From JAGLQA01 sp023135565 (GTDB lineage: Bacteria; Acidobacteriota; Aminicenantia; UBA2199): 22,611 nt of DNA. Below, piece after piece: positions 8,927 to 15,797 of the stretch (within the stretch, counting starts at the first letter, position 1; every line of letters starts with the position of its first letter). Where the stretch lies: the NCBI GenBank assembly GCA_030639305.1, contig DAOWCY010000115.1:1-22611 (forward strand). The letters run 5' to 3'. The notes under the pieces are model-generated. The model did no database searches. It worked only from the letters and a program-made list of their open reading frames with translations, and was not told where the DNA came from. The position numbers and the translations under genes are program-made.

Positions 8927-10235
8927 TTTTTCCTCCGCTTATAATATTTCTCATCACCCCGGCCAGGTAAAGCGATCCTGTTACCAGGATGTCCTCTTCG
9001 AAACGAAATGCTTCTTCGATGGCTTCACGGGGATTCTTCTTTACTTTTATATTTAAATTTAAACCTGCTCGAGCTTGTTTTTGAGAGAAAACTTCGCCTA
9101 ACTCCGCTGCCGGCAGGGCCCGGTTAGATACAGGCTCCGTCAGGATAACGTTCTTAACGAAAGGAAGCAGCAGGGAGACCATAGGGCGGTATTTTTTGTC
9201 CCGTAAGACGCCGAAGACCAAAGTCAGGTCACTTTTTTTTTCTTGCTGTAGAAAATTCCTTAAGGCTTTTATGCTTTCGATATTATGCCCGCCGTCGAGG
9301 ATGGTGGGCGGGGTAGTGTCTAATATCTCTATGCGGCCGGGAACAAAATTTTTGGCGATCCCGTCATAAATACATTCTTCCGGTATAGGTAGAGACGTTG
9401 TCCCGGATAATACGTAGATGGCTTTGACAGCCGCGGCTGCATTTTTGGCCTGGTGCGCCCCGTTTAAATAGACCTTGAATTTATATTCCTTGTCCCGGGC
9501 GGCATAGGTGCAGTGGTAACAACCGTTCTGTTTAACGGTTTGCAGCCTGTTTTTACCGTCCAGTACATTAAAAAAAGGCGCTCCTTTTTCAAGGGCGGCC
9601 TGCTCGATGACACGGTTAGATATAGAGTGCACGCTGCAGCCGCAGACCACGGGAACTCCGGGTTTGATGATACCGGCTTTCTCGGCGGCTATATCCCTGA
9701 TGCGGCGGCCTAAGGTTTTGGTGTGGTCAAGGGATATATTGGTGATAACCGAGACTTCGGGGGTGATGGTGGAGGTGGCGTCCAGCCTGCCGCCTAAGCC
9801 TACTTCGAGGACGGCAAAATCCACCTGCCGGCGGGAAAAATAACAGAGGGCGGTAAGGAATATATGTTCGAAAAAAGTGGGCATATTATCTATGGCTGCC
9901 CGGCGCAGGAGATTTTCCGCTATCTCTTTTACCCGGGTCAAAGAGGAGGCAAAATCCTGCCGGGGAATCCAACTTTTATCGATAGTAATCCTTTCCCTGA
10001 TGTCCTGTAGGTGGGGCGAAGTAAAAAGCCCTACTTTTTTTCCCGCTTCCTGTAATATGGATGTTAAAAAATGAGCAGTGGAACCTTTGCCGTTGGTTCC
10101 CGCTACCTGGATAAATTTTATCCCGGCTATGTCGAAAGGTAGGTTGTCGATTATTTTTTGAATATTGTAGAGCGCTAACTTAGCTCCCTGCTGTTGTACC
10201 TGCTTTAAATATAAAAGCGCTTCCTCGTAATCCAT
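8919..10235 (-). CDS. folC: Dihydrofolate/folylpolyglutamate synthase
   Basis: Cytoplasmic ATP-dependent Mur-ligase-family enzyme that adds glutamate to dihydropteroate or folate. At 438 aa it has the usual FolC length. Visible motifs: P-loop AGTNGKGST (residues 45-53), TSPHLQDIRERI (72-83), EVGLGGRLDATS (144-155), the SLDHTKTLG block (168-176) with the conserved His, AAEKAGIIKPGVPVV (~183), NGAHQAKNA, and ILDGGHNIESIKAL in the C-terminal domain. The ATG is preceded by AGAGG at close spacing. It begins 42 nt after the 75-aa coiled-coil gene and its stop overlaps the start of the 467-aa gene, so the three are probably co-transcribed. Whether it has both activities cannot be read from sequence. 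Confidence 0.95.
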   Translation of the reverse strand: MDYEEALLYLKQVQQQGAKLALYNIQKIIDNLPFDIAGIKFIQVAGTNGKGSTAHFLTSILQEAGKKVGLFTSPHLQDIRERITIDKSWIPRQDFASSLTRVKEIAENLLRRAAIDNMPTFFEHIFLTALCYFSRRQVDFAVLEVGLGGRLDATSTITPEVSVITNISLDHTKTLGRRIRDIAAEKAGIIKPGVPVVCGCSVHSISNRVIEQAALEKGAPFFNVLDGKNRLQTVKQNGCYHCTYAARDKEYKFKVYLNGAHQAKNAAAAVKAIYVLSGTTSLPIPEECIYDGIAKNFVPGRIEILDTTPPTILDGGHNIESIKALRNFLQQEKKSDLTLVFGVLRDKKYRPMVSLLLPFVKNVILTEPVSNRALPAAELGEVFSQKQARAGLNLNIKVKKNPREAIEEAFRFEEDILVTGSLYLAGVMRNIISGGKNG

Positions 10236-10277
10236 TTTGCCTCTATTAAAACACCCGGTCCAGCGGACTTAGATTCA

Positions 10278-10505
10278 TTAAGATGCTTTCTCCTCCTCTT
10301 CAAATTCGTTCTTCAAGCCAAGTATCCGGGCCGCTCCGTCATAAATCTGCCTGACTGCTTTTTTCTGTTCCTGGAAACTATTAATCGTCTCTTTTACCCT
10401 GGCCAGTTCTTCTTCGATTTTGGCATCGATGATCTCGACCTGTTTCTTAGATTCTTTCAATGTATTTTCATAAAATGCCTTCGACTCAGCGGTCAATTTT
10501 TCCAT
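10278..10505 (-). CDS. Small coiled-coil protein, 75 aa
   Basis: Unrecognised. It is almost entirely charged helix (residues ~5-50 rich in E, K, Q and A with heptad-like spacing: KQVEIIDAKIEEELARVKE), then a short tail ending in an acidic run (EFEEEEKAS). No signal peptide or membrane segment. AGGAG lies 6 nt before the ATG. It sits between the kinase gene (120 bp upstream) and folC (42 bp downstream) on the same strand, so it is probably transcribed with folC. A structural or adaptor role is possible but not shown. Confidence 0.75.
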   Translation of the reverse strand: MEKLTAESKAFYENTLKESKKQVEIIDAKIEEELARVKETINSFQEQKKAVRQIYDGAARILGLKNEFEEEEKAS

Positions 10506-10599
10506 GACTTACTCCTATGCCATAAATGGCGGTAAAAAAAAACATGTTTCACACGATTCAAGTCTGCGGCCTCAGCCGGTTTTTTTCCGAACTTCCTTT

Positions 10600-10624
10600 T
10601 AAAAAAAAACATCCTGTTTTTACC
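10600..10624 (-). terminator. Weak terminator-like hairpin after the kinase gene
   Basis: On the minus strand, just past the kinase stop, AAAAAC-AGGAT-GTTTTT is followed by more T residues. The stem is all A/T except one pair, so termination may be partial. An A9-CAT motif is present both here and near 10533, and CGGTAAAAA/TTTTTACCG arms flank the 10530-10624 gap. Confidence 0.3.
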
Positions 10625-10625
10625 G

Positions 10626-12845
10626 TTAAATAAAACTTATAATTAAAAATAACACAACTGCCGCAGCAGCCGCCAGTATTACCCATAACAACACATTCTT
10701 CTTTTTGCCGGACTCTTCCAATTCGCTGAATACCGGGCGCTCGGCAGCAGCCGGTTTTACTTGTTTCGGCGGCGGTTCGTCTTCGTCTTCGTCTTTCTCT
10801 TTGTCTAAGTCGATCTCTATGATAGGTTCGAACCTATCTTCGTCCTCTACAGGGATATGGAGATCATCCAATCCTACTATTTCTCTTTCCTCTTCCCGCA
10901 CCGCTTCCGGTTCACCAATCCTTTTAACCTTATAGGGTAGGGGCTTCAAATCGGGTTTAATATCCTCTTTGTCGATCTCTTCCTTGAAGGTGTCGTGCAG
11001 GAAATGAGAAAGGTGGACGGCAGCGGGCTGACGTTCATAATTTTTTATTAAATAGGATTCGATGTCTCTCATCATGTCCGCGGCATTATTATACCGCCTA
11101 TCCCTATTCTTATTAAGAGATTTTAAAATAATATTCTCAAGTTCCGGGTTGATGTCTTTTTTTATTTCCCGGGGCATAATCACTTCCCCTTCCTGGACCT
11201 TCTTTAAAACCAGTAAATCGGAAGAGTCTATAAACAATTTTTTGCCGGTTATTAATTCGAATAATATGATACCTACCGAATATAGATCGGAACGGTAATC
11301 CACTGCGCTGTCGCCTTTGGCCTGTTCCGGGGACATGTATAATAATTTCCCTTTTAATGCGCCGGATACGGTTTCATGCATCTTGTTGGTGGCTTTGGAT
11401 ACCCCGAAATCGGTCAGTTTTACATCGCCGCTGAAGGAAACCAAAATATTGGGCGGCGACACGTCGCGATGCACGATTTCTAAAGCTCTGCCGCTGCTGT
11501 CTTTGGCTGAATGGGCGTAATTTAATGCGGACAATACTTTCAAAATTAAATGTAAAGCCAATTCTTCAGGGAAAGGCCTTTTTAATCCCGCCAATTTTCT
11601 TAAAATTAAGCGCAGGTCTTTTCCCAACACATGCTCCATGGCAATGAAATAAAAATCATCCTTCTTCCCTAAATCATATATCTGCACGATATTGGGGTGA
11701 GATAACTCAGCGGCAATTTTTGCCTCATCCACGAACATTTCGATATATTTGTCATCTTCTCCATAACCGGATAGAATCTTCTTTAAGGCGATTATTTTCT
11801 CAAAACCTTTCACTCCTTTTTTCTTTGCTTTATAGATTTCCGCCATGCCGCCCCGGGCGATTAAACCGATAATTTCATAATCACCCACATCTTTTTCCTC
11901 AGTGGCCCGCTCTATGGGCAATTCGATCTTCTGAGTGGCAAAATGCTTTTCCTCCCTGGCTTTATCTAATTTCTTCTCGAATTCTTTGACTTCGGCTTCC
12001 GGGATTATCTCTATCTTCTGGGTAGAAAAGCTCTCATTTACTTTCTCAGGGGGAATCCCTAAACCGGTCAGGGTGTCTTCAGGTTTTTTGGAAATCTCAT
12101 CCTCGATTTTTTTGAATTTTTTATTTTCTTTTTTCGGTTCTTCTTTGGGTTTGACTAAACTGGCTACATCGATATTAAATTTCTGCGTATCTAAAACGGG
12201 CGGTCTCTTTTTCGCCGCCGGTTTCATCAAATCTATGGCACCCGGGGTAATAGCTACGGTTTTAAAGGTTTCGGGAACCGGTCTCTCTTTCGTTTTTTTC
12301 ACCTGTTTTGCTTCATCGCTCTCCTTACCGGCGCTGCTGATCAAATCCCCGAATAAATCTTCGGAGGTTAACTTTTTACCATCTTCTCCTATTTTCTTCA
12401 GGGTGGGTAGTTTCGCCGTATCCACGATGGGGATTTTTATAGTGGCCTGGCCGAAGGCGCCCAGGATATCCTTTTCGGTGATATTTAGGATTTCGAGTAT
12501 TTTTTTCTTGAAATCTTTTTTGTTGATCGGTTTTTCGAAAAAATCATCCGCTTTGTACTGGTGAATCGCTTTCTGCCGGGTTTCCTCTCCTTTATATATA
12601 CCGCTGATAATAACCACTTTTGTGCCGGGGTAATTCTTCGCCACATGTAAAGAGAGACTAAAACCATGAAACTTAGGCAGCATGGCCGCGGTAATAACCA
12701 GGTCGAATTTCCTATCTTTTAATAGAGTCTTTGCCGCCTCCCCCTCGTCTGCCGCCGTGATATTAAATACCGGCGGGAGTAAAGCCTCTTTAATCGCATC
12801 GATAGAAGCTGAAGCATATTCCACTAATAAAATATTTTTTTTCAT
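10626..12845 (-). CDS. Membrane-anchored Ser/Thr protein kinase with N-terminal pseudo-receiver
   Basis: 739 aa from the ATG at 12845, which has GGAG 6 nt upstream and overlaps the preceding stop as ATGA; a TTG at 12857 is possible but weaker. Residues ~3-120 resemble a receiver domain (NILLVEY..., VVIISG, EKP Lys). However, the phospho-accepting Asp is Ala (A53, in FDLVITAAMLP) and the second acidic-pocket residue is Tyr. A charged linker follows with repeated TQK strings (DTQKFNI, STQKIEI, ATQKIEL). The kinase domain (~323-605) is complete: ARGGMAE loop, ALKK Lys, HRDVSPPN, DFG, MSPE. An acidic tail leads to one C-terminal transmembrane helix (LLWVILAAAAAVVLFLIISF), so this is a tail-anchored cytoplasmic kinase. 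No extracellular sensor or PASTA domain is seen, so input probably comes through the pseudo-receiver or partners such as the adjacent 4-TM protein. Confidence 0.93.
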   Translation of the reverse strand: MKKNILLVEYASASIDAIKEALLPPVFNITAADEGEAAKTLLKDRKFDLVITAAMLPKFHGFSLSLHVAKNYPGTKVVIISGIYKGEETRQKAIHQYKADDFFEKPINKKDFKKKILEILNITEKDILGAFGQATIKIPIVDTAKLPTLKKIGEDGKKLTSEDLFGDLISSAGKESDEAKQVKKTKERPVPETFKTVAITPGAIDLMKPAAKKRPPVLDTQKFNIDVASLVKPKEEPKKENKKFKKIEDEISKKPEDTLTGLGIPPEKVNESFSTQKIEIIPEAEVKEFEKKLDKAREEKHFATQKIELPIERATEEKDVGDYEIIGLIARGGMAEIYKAKKKGVKGFEKIIALKKILSGYGEDDKYIEMFVDEAKIAAELSHPNIVQIYDLGKKDDFYFIAMEHVLGKDLRLILRKLAGLKRPFPEELALHLILKVLSALNYAHSAKDSSGRALEIVHRDVSPPNILVSFSGDVKLTDFGVSKATNKMHETVSGALKGKLLYMSPEQAKGDSAVDYRSDLYSVGIILFELITGKKLFIDSSDLLVLKKVQEGEVIMPREIKKDINPELENIILKSLNKNRDRRYNNAADMMRDIESYLIKNYERQPAAVHLSHFLHDTFKEEIDKEDIKPDLKPLPYKVKRIGEPEAVREEEREIVGLDDLHIPVEDEDRFEPIIEIDLDKEKDEDEDEPPPKQVKPAAAERPVFSELEESGKKKNVLLWVILAAAAAVVLFLIISFI

Positions 12846-13351
12846 TTTAGACTCCAATCGCGAGTTGTATGTTTCTTTAACTCACCTAACTTACTCCTCA
12901 CTTTCAGGCCTATGGGCATTAGTATGATCATTAAGAGAGCGGAAGCCACAAAATAATGGAAAGTCCACCTGAAAGGCTTACCCAGCAGGGATATAACTAA
13001 CCCTATGACGGGGATAATCTCTGCCGCGGCTAATAAAAATAAGTCGATGGAACGCCATTTCCGTAGTATCTGGGTAAGGGAAAAGCCTTCTTTAATGAAC
13101 CGGGGAGAATAATAAATGGTTTTTCTGACTGCCAGGATGATAATCATCATCATCACGATTACTATATTCAGGACTTCCCAAATTTTATCCAGCGTACTCC
13201 GGCTCAAACTTGCCGCCGGTTTGATGTAGTAAGCTACAAGTCCCATGCATAGGACCGAAAACAACAAAACCACGCTGATTAATATAGTTCTTTTGGTTTC
13301 TGCTTTAATAATTCTTCTTTCTTCGAGTCTTCTTTCATATACTGTTATCAT
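12842..13351 (-). CDS. Four-span membrane protein, 169 aa, coupled to kinase
   Basis: Unrecognised. A basic N-terminus (YERRLEERR) precedes four hydrophobic segments at residues ~22-43, 57-75, 100-123 and 128-150, then a basic tail, predicting an inner-membrane protein with both ends cytoplasmic. Its TGA overlaps the kinase ATG (ATGA, 12842-12845), so the two are translationally coupled and probably work together. There is no SD before the ATG. Instead, a TTGACA-N17-TAAATC promoter ends exactly 6 nt upstream, predicting a leaderless mRNA. The first nine codons and about 180 bp upstream are tandemly duplicated (13324-13750). Confidence 0.82.
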   Translation of the reverse strand: MITVYERRLEERRIIKAETKRTILISVVLLFSVLCMGLVAYYIKPAASLSRSTLDKIWEVLNIVIVMMMIIILAVRKTIYYSPRFIKEGFSLTQILRKWRSIDLFLLAAAEIIPVIGLVISLLGKPFRWTFHYFVASALLMIILMPIGLKVRSKLGELKKHTTRDWSLK

Positions 13352-13532
13352 GACTATGATTTACCATTTATTATGCCTGTTGTCAAGCCAAAAAATGAAA
13401 ACCGATAACAGTTTTGGAAAAAATTCGCTAACTACCCGGTTGTTGGAAAATATGGGGTCGGCGGCAGTTCGATCCTGTTTGCCTGGTTCCTATTTTCCGC
13501 GGGTAAATTTGCACGTTTGCACGCACCGCCCC
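13324..13532. repeat. Tandem duplication, copy 1 (functional start region)
   Basis: Copy 1 of a ~219-bp tandem duplication. It spans codons 1-9 of the 4-TM gene, its promoter, and about 150 bp further upstream. The match to copy 2 is near-identical at the promoter end and more diverged at the other end. Each copy holds CTGTTATC and GATAACAG arms about 55 bp apart and a block (CTAACTACCCGGTTGTTGG) resembling the IS66-like ends elsewhere in the window. Confidence 0.9.
13358..13386 (-). promoter_or_regulatory. Leaderless promoter of the 4-TM/kinase unit (copy 1)
   Basis: Minus strand TTGACA (13386-13381), 17-nt spacer, TAAATC (13363-13358). Six nt later comes the ATG at 13351, so the expected transcription start is the A of the start codon. 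No SD-like sequence is present. Confidence 0.6.
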
Positions 13533-13570
13533 CTTTCTTTTCCGAGTCTTCTTTCATATACTGTTATCAT
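13490..13570 (-). pseudogene. Orphan 5' end of the 4-TM gene (26-codon ORF)
   Basis: The duplicated ATG at 13570 starts MITVYERRL, identical to the 4-TM protein. It then runs out of homology into intergenic DNA and stops with TAG at 13490 after 26 codons. It has its own leaderless promoter, so it might be translated as an upstream ORF, but it probably has no function as a protein. Confidence 0.55.
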
Positions 13571-13750
13571 TACTATGATTTACCATTTATTATGCCTGTT
13601 GTCAAGCCAAAAAACGAAAACCGATAACAGTTTTGGAAAAAAATCGCTAACTACCCGGTTGTTGGGAAATATAGGTAGGCAGCAGTCCGGTCCTGTTAGC
13701 CTGCTTCCTATTTTTCGTGGGCAAATTTGCACGTTTGCACGCACCGTCCC
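13543..13750. repeat. Tandem duplication, copy 2 (orphan start region)
   Basis: Copy 2 lies at offset 219 (218 after one indel near 13741). It abuts the ridA stop codon at 13758. It contains an intact promoter and ATG but departs from the 4-TM coding sequence after the ninth codon. Confidence 0.9.
13577..13605 (-). promoter_or_regulatory. Duplicated leaderless promoter (copy 2)
   Basis: Identical TTGACA-N17-TAAATC arrangement 219 bp upstream of copy 1, again followed after 6 nt by an ATG (13570). Transcripts from here would run through copy 1 into the 4-TM gene. Confidence 0.55.
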
Positions 13751-13757
13751 CCTTTTT

Positions 13758-14195
13758 TTATTTCTCTGCTATCATCATGATCTCTACCAGGCCGTCCGCC
13801 GGTATCCGGGATACCTCCAAAACCGCCCGGGCCGGGAAGTCTTTTTTAAAGAATTCTTTATAGATAGCATTGAATTTGGGATAGTTGTTCAAATCTTTGA
13901 CAAAAACCTGGCACTGCACCACATCTTCTAAAGAAAAACCGGCGGCTTCCAATACGGCTTTTTGGTTTTTCAGAGCCTGGCGCGCCTGGGCTGCAAAACC
14001 GCCGGGGACGAATTTGCCGGTTTTGGGGTCTAATCCCAACTGGCCGGAAAGATACAGCTTACTGCCTACCTGGATGGCCTGGCTGTAGGGGCCGATAGCA
14101 GCCGGGGCGTGGGGTGTTGAGATCACCTTTTTCCCGGCATAACAAATAGTTAAAAGTAAAAACAAGGATAAGCTTAGTGCGATTGTTTTTTTCAT
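13758..14195 (-). CDS. Exported RidA-family protein
   Basis: 145 aa. Residues 1-20 form a typical signal peptide (MKKT, hydrophobic core LSLSLFLLLTI, AxA-like end CYA before GKK), so the protein is predicted to be exported. The rest is a RidA/YjgF domain: TPHAPAAIGPYSQAIQ, LYLSGQLGLDPKTGKFV, and the terminal PARAVLEVSRIP with the substrate-binding Arg (R123) and VEIMMIA with the usual Glu (E138). Cytoplasmic RidA deaminates reactive enamine/imine intermediates. The active-site residues are kept here, but what an exported copy acts on is unknown. GGAGG lies 9 nt before the ATG, right after the stop of a 35-codon upstream ORF. Confidence 0.92.
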   Translation of the reverse strand: MKKTIALSLSLFLLLTICYAGKKVISTPHAPAAIGPYSQAIQVGSKLYLSGQLGLDPKTGKFVPGGFAAQARQALKNQKAVLEAAGFSLEDVVQCQVFVKDLNNYPKFNAIYKEFFKKDFPARAVLEVSRIPADGLVEIMMIAEK

Positions 14196-14210
14196 GGTAT
14201 GTTACCTCCT

Positions 14211-14318
14211 TTAAAAAGCAGCGCTCATTAAGTTTATATTTAACTTTATAGTCCTATGCGTATTCTTTACATGGAGGGGATAGGGCTGAACCTGGACATA
14301 AGGGATGCCGATTTTCAT
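14211..14318 (-). CDS. Possible 35-aa leader ORF upstream of ridA
   Basis: Starts at ATG 14318 with GGAGG 4 nt upstream. Its TAA (14213-14211) abuts the ridA SD, leaving 15 nt to the ridA ATG. The product begins MKIGIPYVQVQPYP and has no signal peptide or membrane segment. The good SD and tight junction suggest a translated leader or small protein; codon use gives no further support. An 11-bp hairpin (14339-14367) lies just upstream. Confidence 0.45.
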   Translation of the reverse strand: MKIGIPYVQVQPYPLHVKNTHRTIKLNINLMSAAF

Positions 14319-14338
14319 TTTCCCTCCGTTTAATTTAC

Positions 14339-14367
14339 CATAGGGCGGGTGGCGCCCGCAGCCTATG
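14339..14367. other. Strong hairpin upstream of the ridA leader ORF
   Basis: CATAGG-GCGGG / CCCGC-AG-CCTATG: 11 paired bases with a 2-nt bulge and a 5-nt loop (TGGCG). There is no T run on either side, so it is not a standard terminator. In minus-strand RNA it would end 11 nt before the SD of the 35-codon ORF. Confidence 0.5.
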
Positions 14368-14396
14368 AATGTGGGCGAAACGATTTCTTCACCGGC

Positions 14397-14490
14397 AAAA
14401 ATCTTTGCAAAAAAACAAGATTTTCACTCATGATTAGTATAGAGTATTGTACTGCTTAGAAAATCAAAAATCAAGCCTTCAGGATTTTCT
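14397..14490 (-). terminator. Two AT-rich hairpins after the Rpn gene
   Basis: AGAAAATC/GATTTTCT (14458-14465, 14483-14490) begins 15 nt past the Rpn stop. AAAATCTT/AAGATTTT (within 14397-14424) is followed by T residues on the minus strand. Either could end leftward transcription. The remainder of 14214-14504 shows only the leader ORF and the hairpin at 14339. Confidence 0.4.
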
Positions 14491-14504
14491 CAAAGTCCTT
14501 TGGT

Positions 14505-15380
14505 TTACAATTTTTCGATTCCTGTTTTTGAGAGGCCGGTTAGTTTAGAAATTAATTCAACCGGCAGGCCTTCTTGCAGGGATTTTTTTGCCATCTCTTC
14601 AGCTTTCTGTTTCTCTCCTTCTTGCAGCCCTTTTTGCAGTCCTAATCTTTCGCCCTCGATTACCCCCTCTTCGAAAGAGGTATCTACTACCCCTTTAAAA
14701 TCGCGGTATACTTTAAGGCTATCTTCGTATGCGTCCAGTTGTTTTTTATCGAAATTGGCAATTTCGGCAGCCTGGAAACCTTTTATAAAGACTTCTTCTT
14801 TTAATATTTCCGGGATGGTTTCAAAATCTTCTAAGTGCTTCAAAAAATATAGCCATTTATCGAAGTGATCCCGCAGTTCATTTTCCTGCTTATTAAACCG
14901 GGGCATTTCGATAAAAATATAGGTGAGTTTATTATAGAAAATCTGGCAATATTGATCTTTCAACTGCACATTGCTGACATAGGTTTTTTGTTCTCTATCG
15001 TCATCGAAGGTAAAATCCAATATGGCCACACAGTAAACCGGTTTTAATTTAAAATCCCAATCTCCTTTCTCTGCCTGTTCTTTTATGGGAAAAGTGGTAT
15101 AAAAGAGAGACCTATCTTTGAAAAATTTTATTTTAGCTTTTTGCATTTCAACGATAAATTTTTCACCTTTTTCGTTTTCGCAGTGGATATCGAAGATAGC
15201 GCGTCTATCGCTTTTTATATCGCTTAATTGTTCCGGGTTTTTGAATGTGAGTGCGACGATTTTATGTTCTTGCGGCAGCAGTTGGTTTAAGAAATCGATC
15301 AGCAAATCTTTGTTAGCTTCTTCGCCGAAGAGTTTTTTGAAGCCGAAATCGGTATAAGGATTTATGTATCGAGCTTTCAA
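14505..15380 (-). CDS. Rpn-family PD-(D/E)XK nuclease / putative transposase
   Basis: 291 aa, of the Rpn/PDDEXK_2 family, whose characterised members promote RecA-independent recombination. The N-terminus INPYTDFGFKKLFGEE is typical. The catalytic set reads D64 (AIFDIHCENEKG) and E78-x-Q80 (FIVEMQKAK). The C-terminal third is helical with the usual EGxxxGxxxG-type run (EEGVIEGERLGLQKGLQEGE) and ends in LTGLSKTGIEKL. The length suits the family. The start is TTG at 15380 with GGAGG 5 nt upstream; no better start is seen. It has its own predicted promoter, separated from the UPF0175 gene by a terminator. Such genes are often multicopy accessory genes. Confidence 0.92.
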   Translation of the reverse strand: MKARYINPYTDFGFKKLFGEEANKDLLIDFLNQLLPQEHKIVALTFKNPEQLSDIKSDRRAIFDIHCENEKGEKFIVEMQKAKIKFFKDRSLFYTTFPIKEQAEKGDWDFKLKPVYCVAILDFTFDDDREQKTYVSNVQLKDQYCQIFYNKLTYIFIEMPRFNKQENELRDHFDKWLYFLKHLEDFETIPEILKEEVFIKGFQAAEIANFDKKQLDAYEDSLKVYRDFKGVVDTSFEEGVIEGERLGLQKGLQEGEKQKAEEMAKKSLQEGLPVELISKLTGLSKTGIEKL

Positions 15381-15433
15381 GCGAGCCTCCTGCTTTGAAA
15401 TGCAAAACTAACGGTTTTCTTTTTCATACTATA

Positions 15434-15462
15434 AATATAACTCAAAATGGAAAATTCTTCAA
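15434..15462 (-). promoter_or_regulatory. Predicted promoter of the Rpn gene
   Basis: Minus strand TTGAAG (15462-15457), 17-nt spacer, TATATT (15439-15434), about 47 nt before the expected transcript reaches the TTG start. The -35 lies inside the terminator hairpin arm, which weakens the call. Confidence 0.4.
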
Positions 15463-15487
15463 CAAATTTTTGATTTTTGTTGAAGAA
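15455..15487 (-). terminator. Intrinsic terminator of the UPF0175 gene
   Basis: A perfect 12-bp stem TTCTTCAACAAA / TTTGTTGAAGAA with a 9-nt loop, followed by TTTT on the minus strand and located 43 nt after the UPF0175 stop. It is AT-rich but long. Confidence 0.65.
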
Positions 15488-15529
15488 AAGGTCGATTTGT
15501 GAAAAAATGGAGTTGAATTCGAGATGACG

Positions 15530-15781
15530 TTATAGTACCTGGAGTTCATTAGCCAGTTCTTCCTCAGAATACTCGTACATAGGTATTTTTTCTTTTCCCG
15601 CAATTTGTAAGAATTCGATCCTGGAAATGCCGATGATGTTGCCTGCGGTTCCGCTGCTGATATGTCCTTGAGAATAGAGATGTAATGCCACTATTTCCGC
15701 TATTTCTCTTTCGATGATGTTGTCCCTGGTATGAAGCGTGACTTCAGGGGCTTTGTCTTTTAATACTTCAACAAAGGTCAT
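15530..15781 (-). CDS. UPF0175 family protein (antitoxin-like)
   Basis: 83 aa, matching the UPF0175 pattern: EREIAEIVALHLYSQGHISSGTAGNIIGISRIEFLQIAGKEKIPMYEYSEEEL contains the conserved helix-turn-helix-like core (SSGTAGNIIGISRIEFL) and the terminal Y-EEL. Members are often small DNA-binding antitoxins paired with a DUF3368/PIN toxin. No PIN gene is adjacent here: the next gene downstream is the Rpn nuclease, behind a terminator. GGAGG lies 5 nt before the ATG, and a near-consensus promoter stands immediately upstream, giving a very short leader. Confidence 0.88.
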   Translation of the reverse strand: MTFVEVLKDKAPEVTLHTRDNIIEREIAEIVALHLYSQGHISSGTAGNIIGISRIEFLQIAGKEKIPMYEYSEEELANELQVL

Positions 15782-15797
15782 TTCAACCTCCAGGCAA

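Noticed and set aside
7584..9056. Plus-strand frames of up to 227 codons opposite the 467-aa gene
   Set aside because: Ala/Ser/Pro-rich translations are the expected antisense of the Ala/Gly-rich coding sequence; the minus frame has SD, coupling to folC and a structured C-terminus.
12855..12857. TTG as start of the kinase gene
   Set aside because: The ATG 12 nt later has GGAG at the correct distance and forms an ATGA overlap with the previous gene.
13245..13931. 228-codon plus-strand frame across the tandem duplication
   Set aside because: It crosses the starts and ends of two minus-strand genes and repeats internally only because of the 219-bp duplication.
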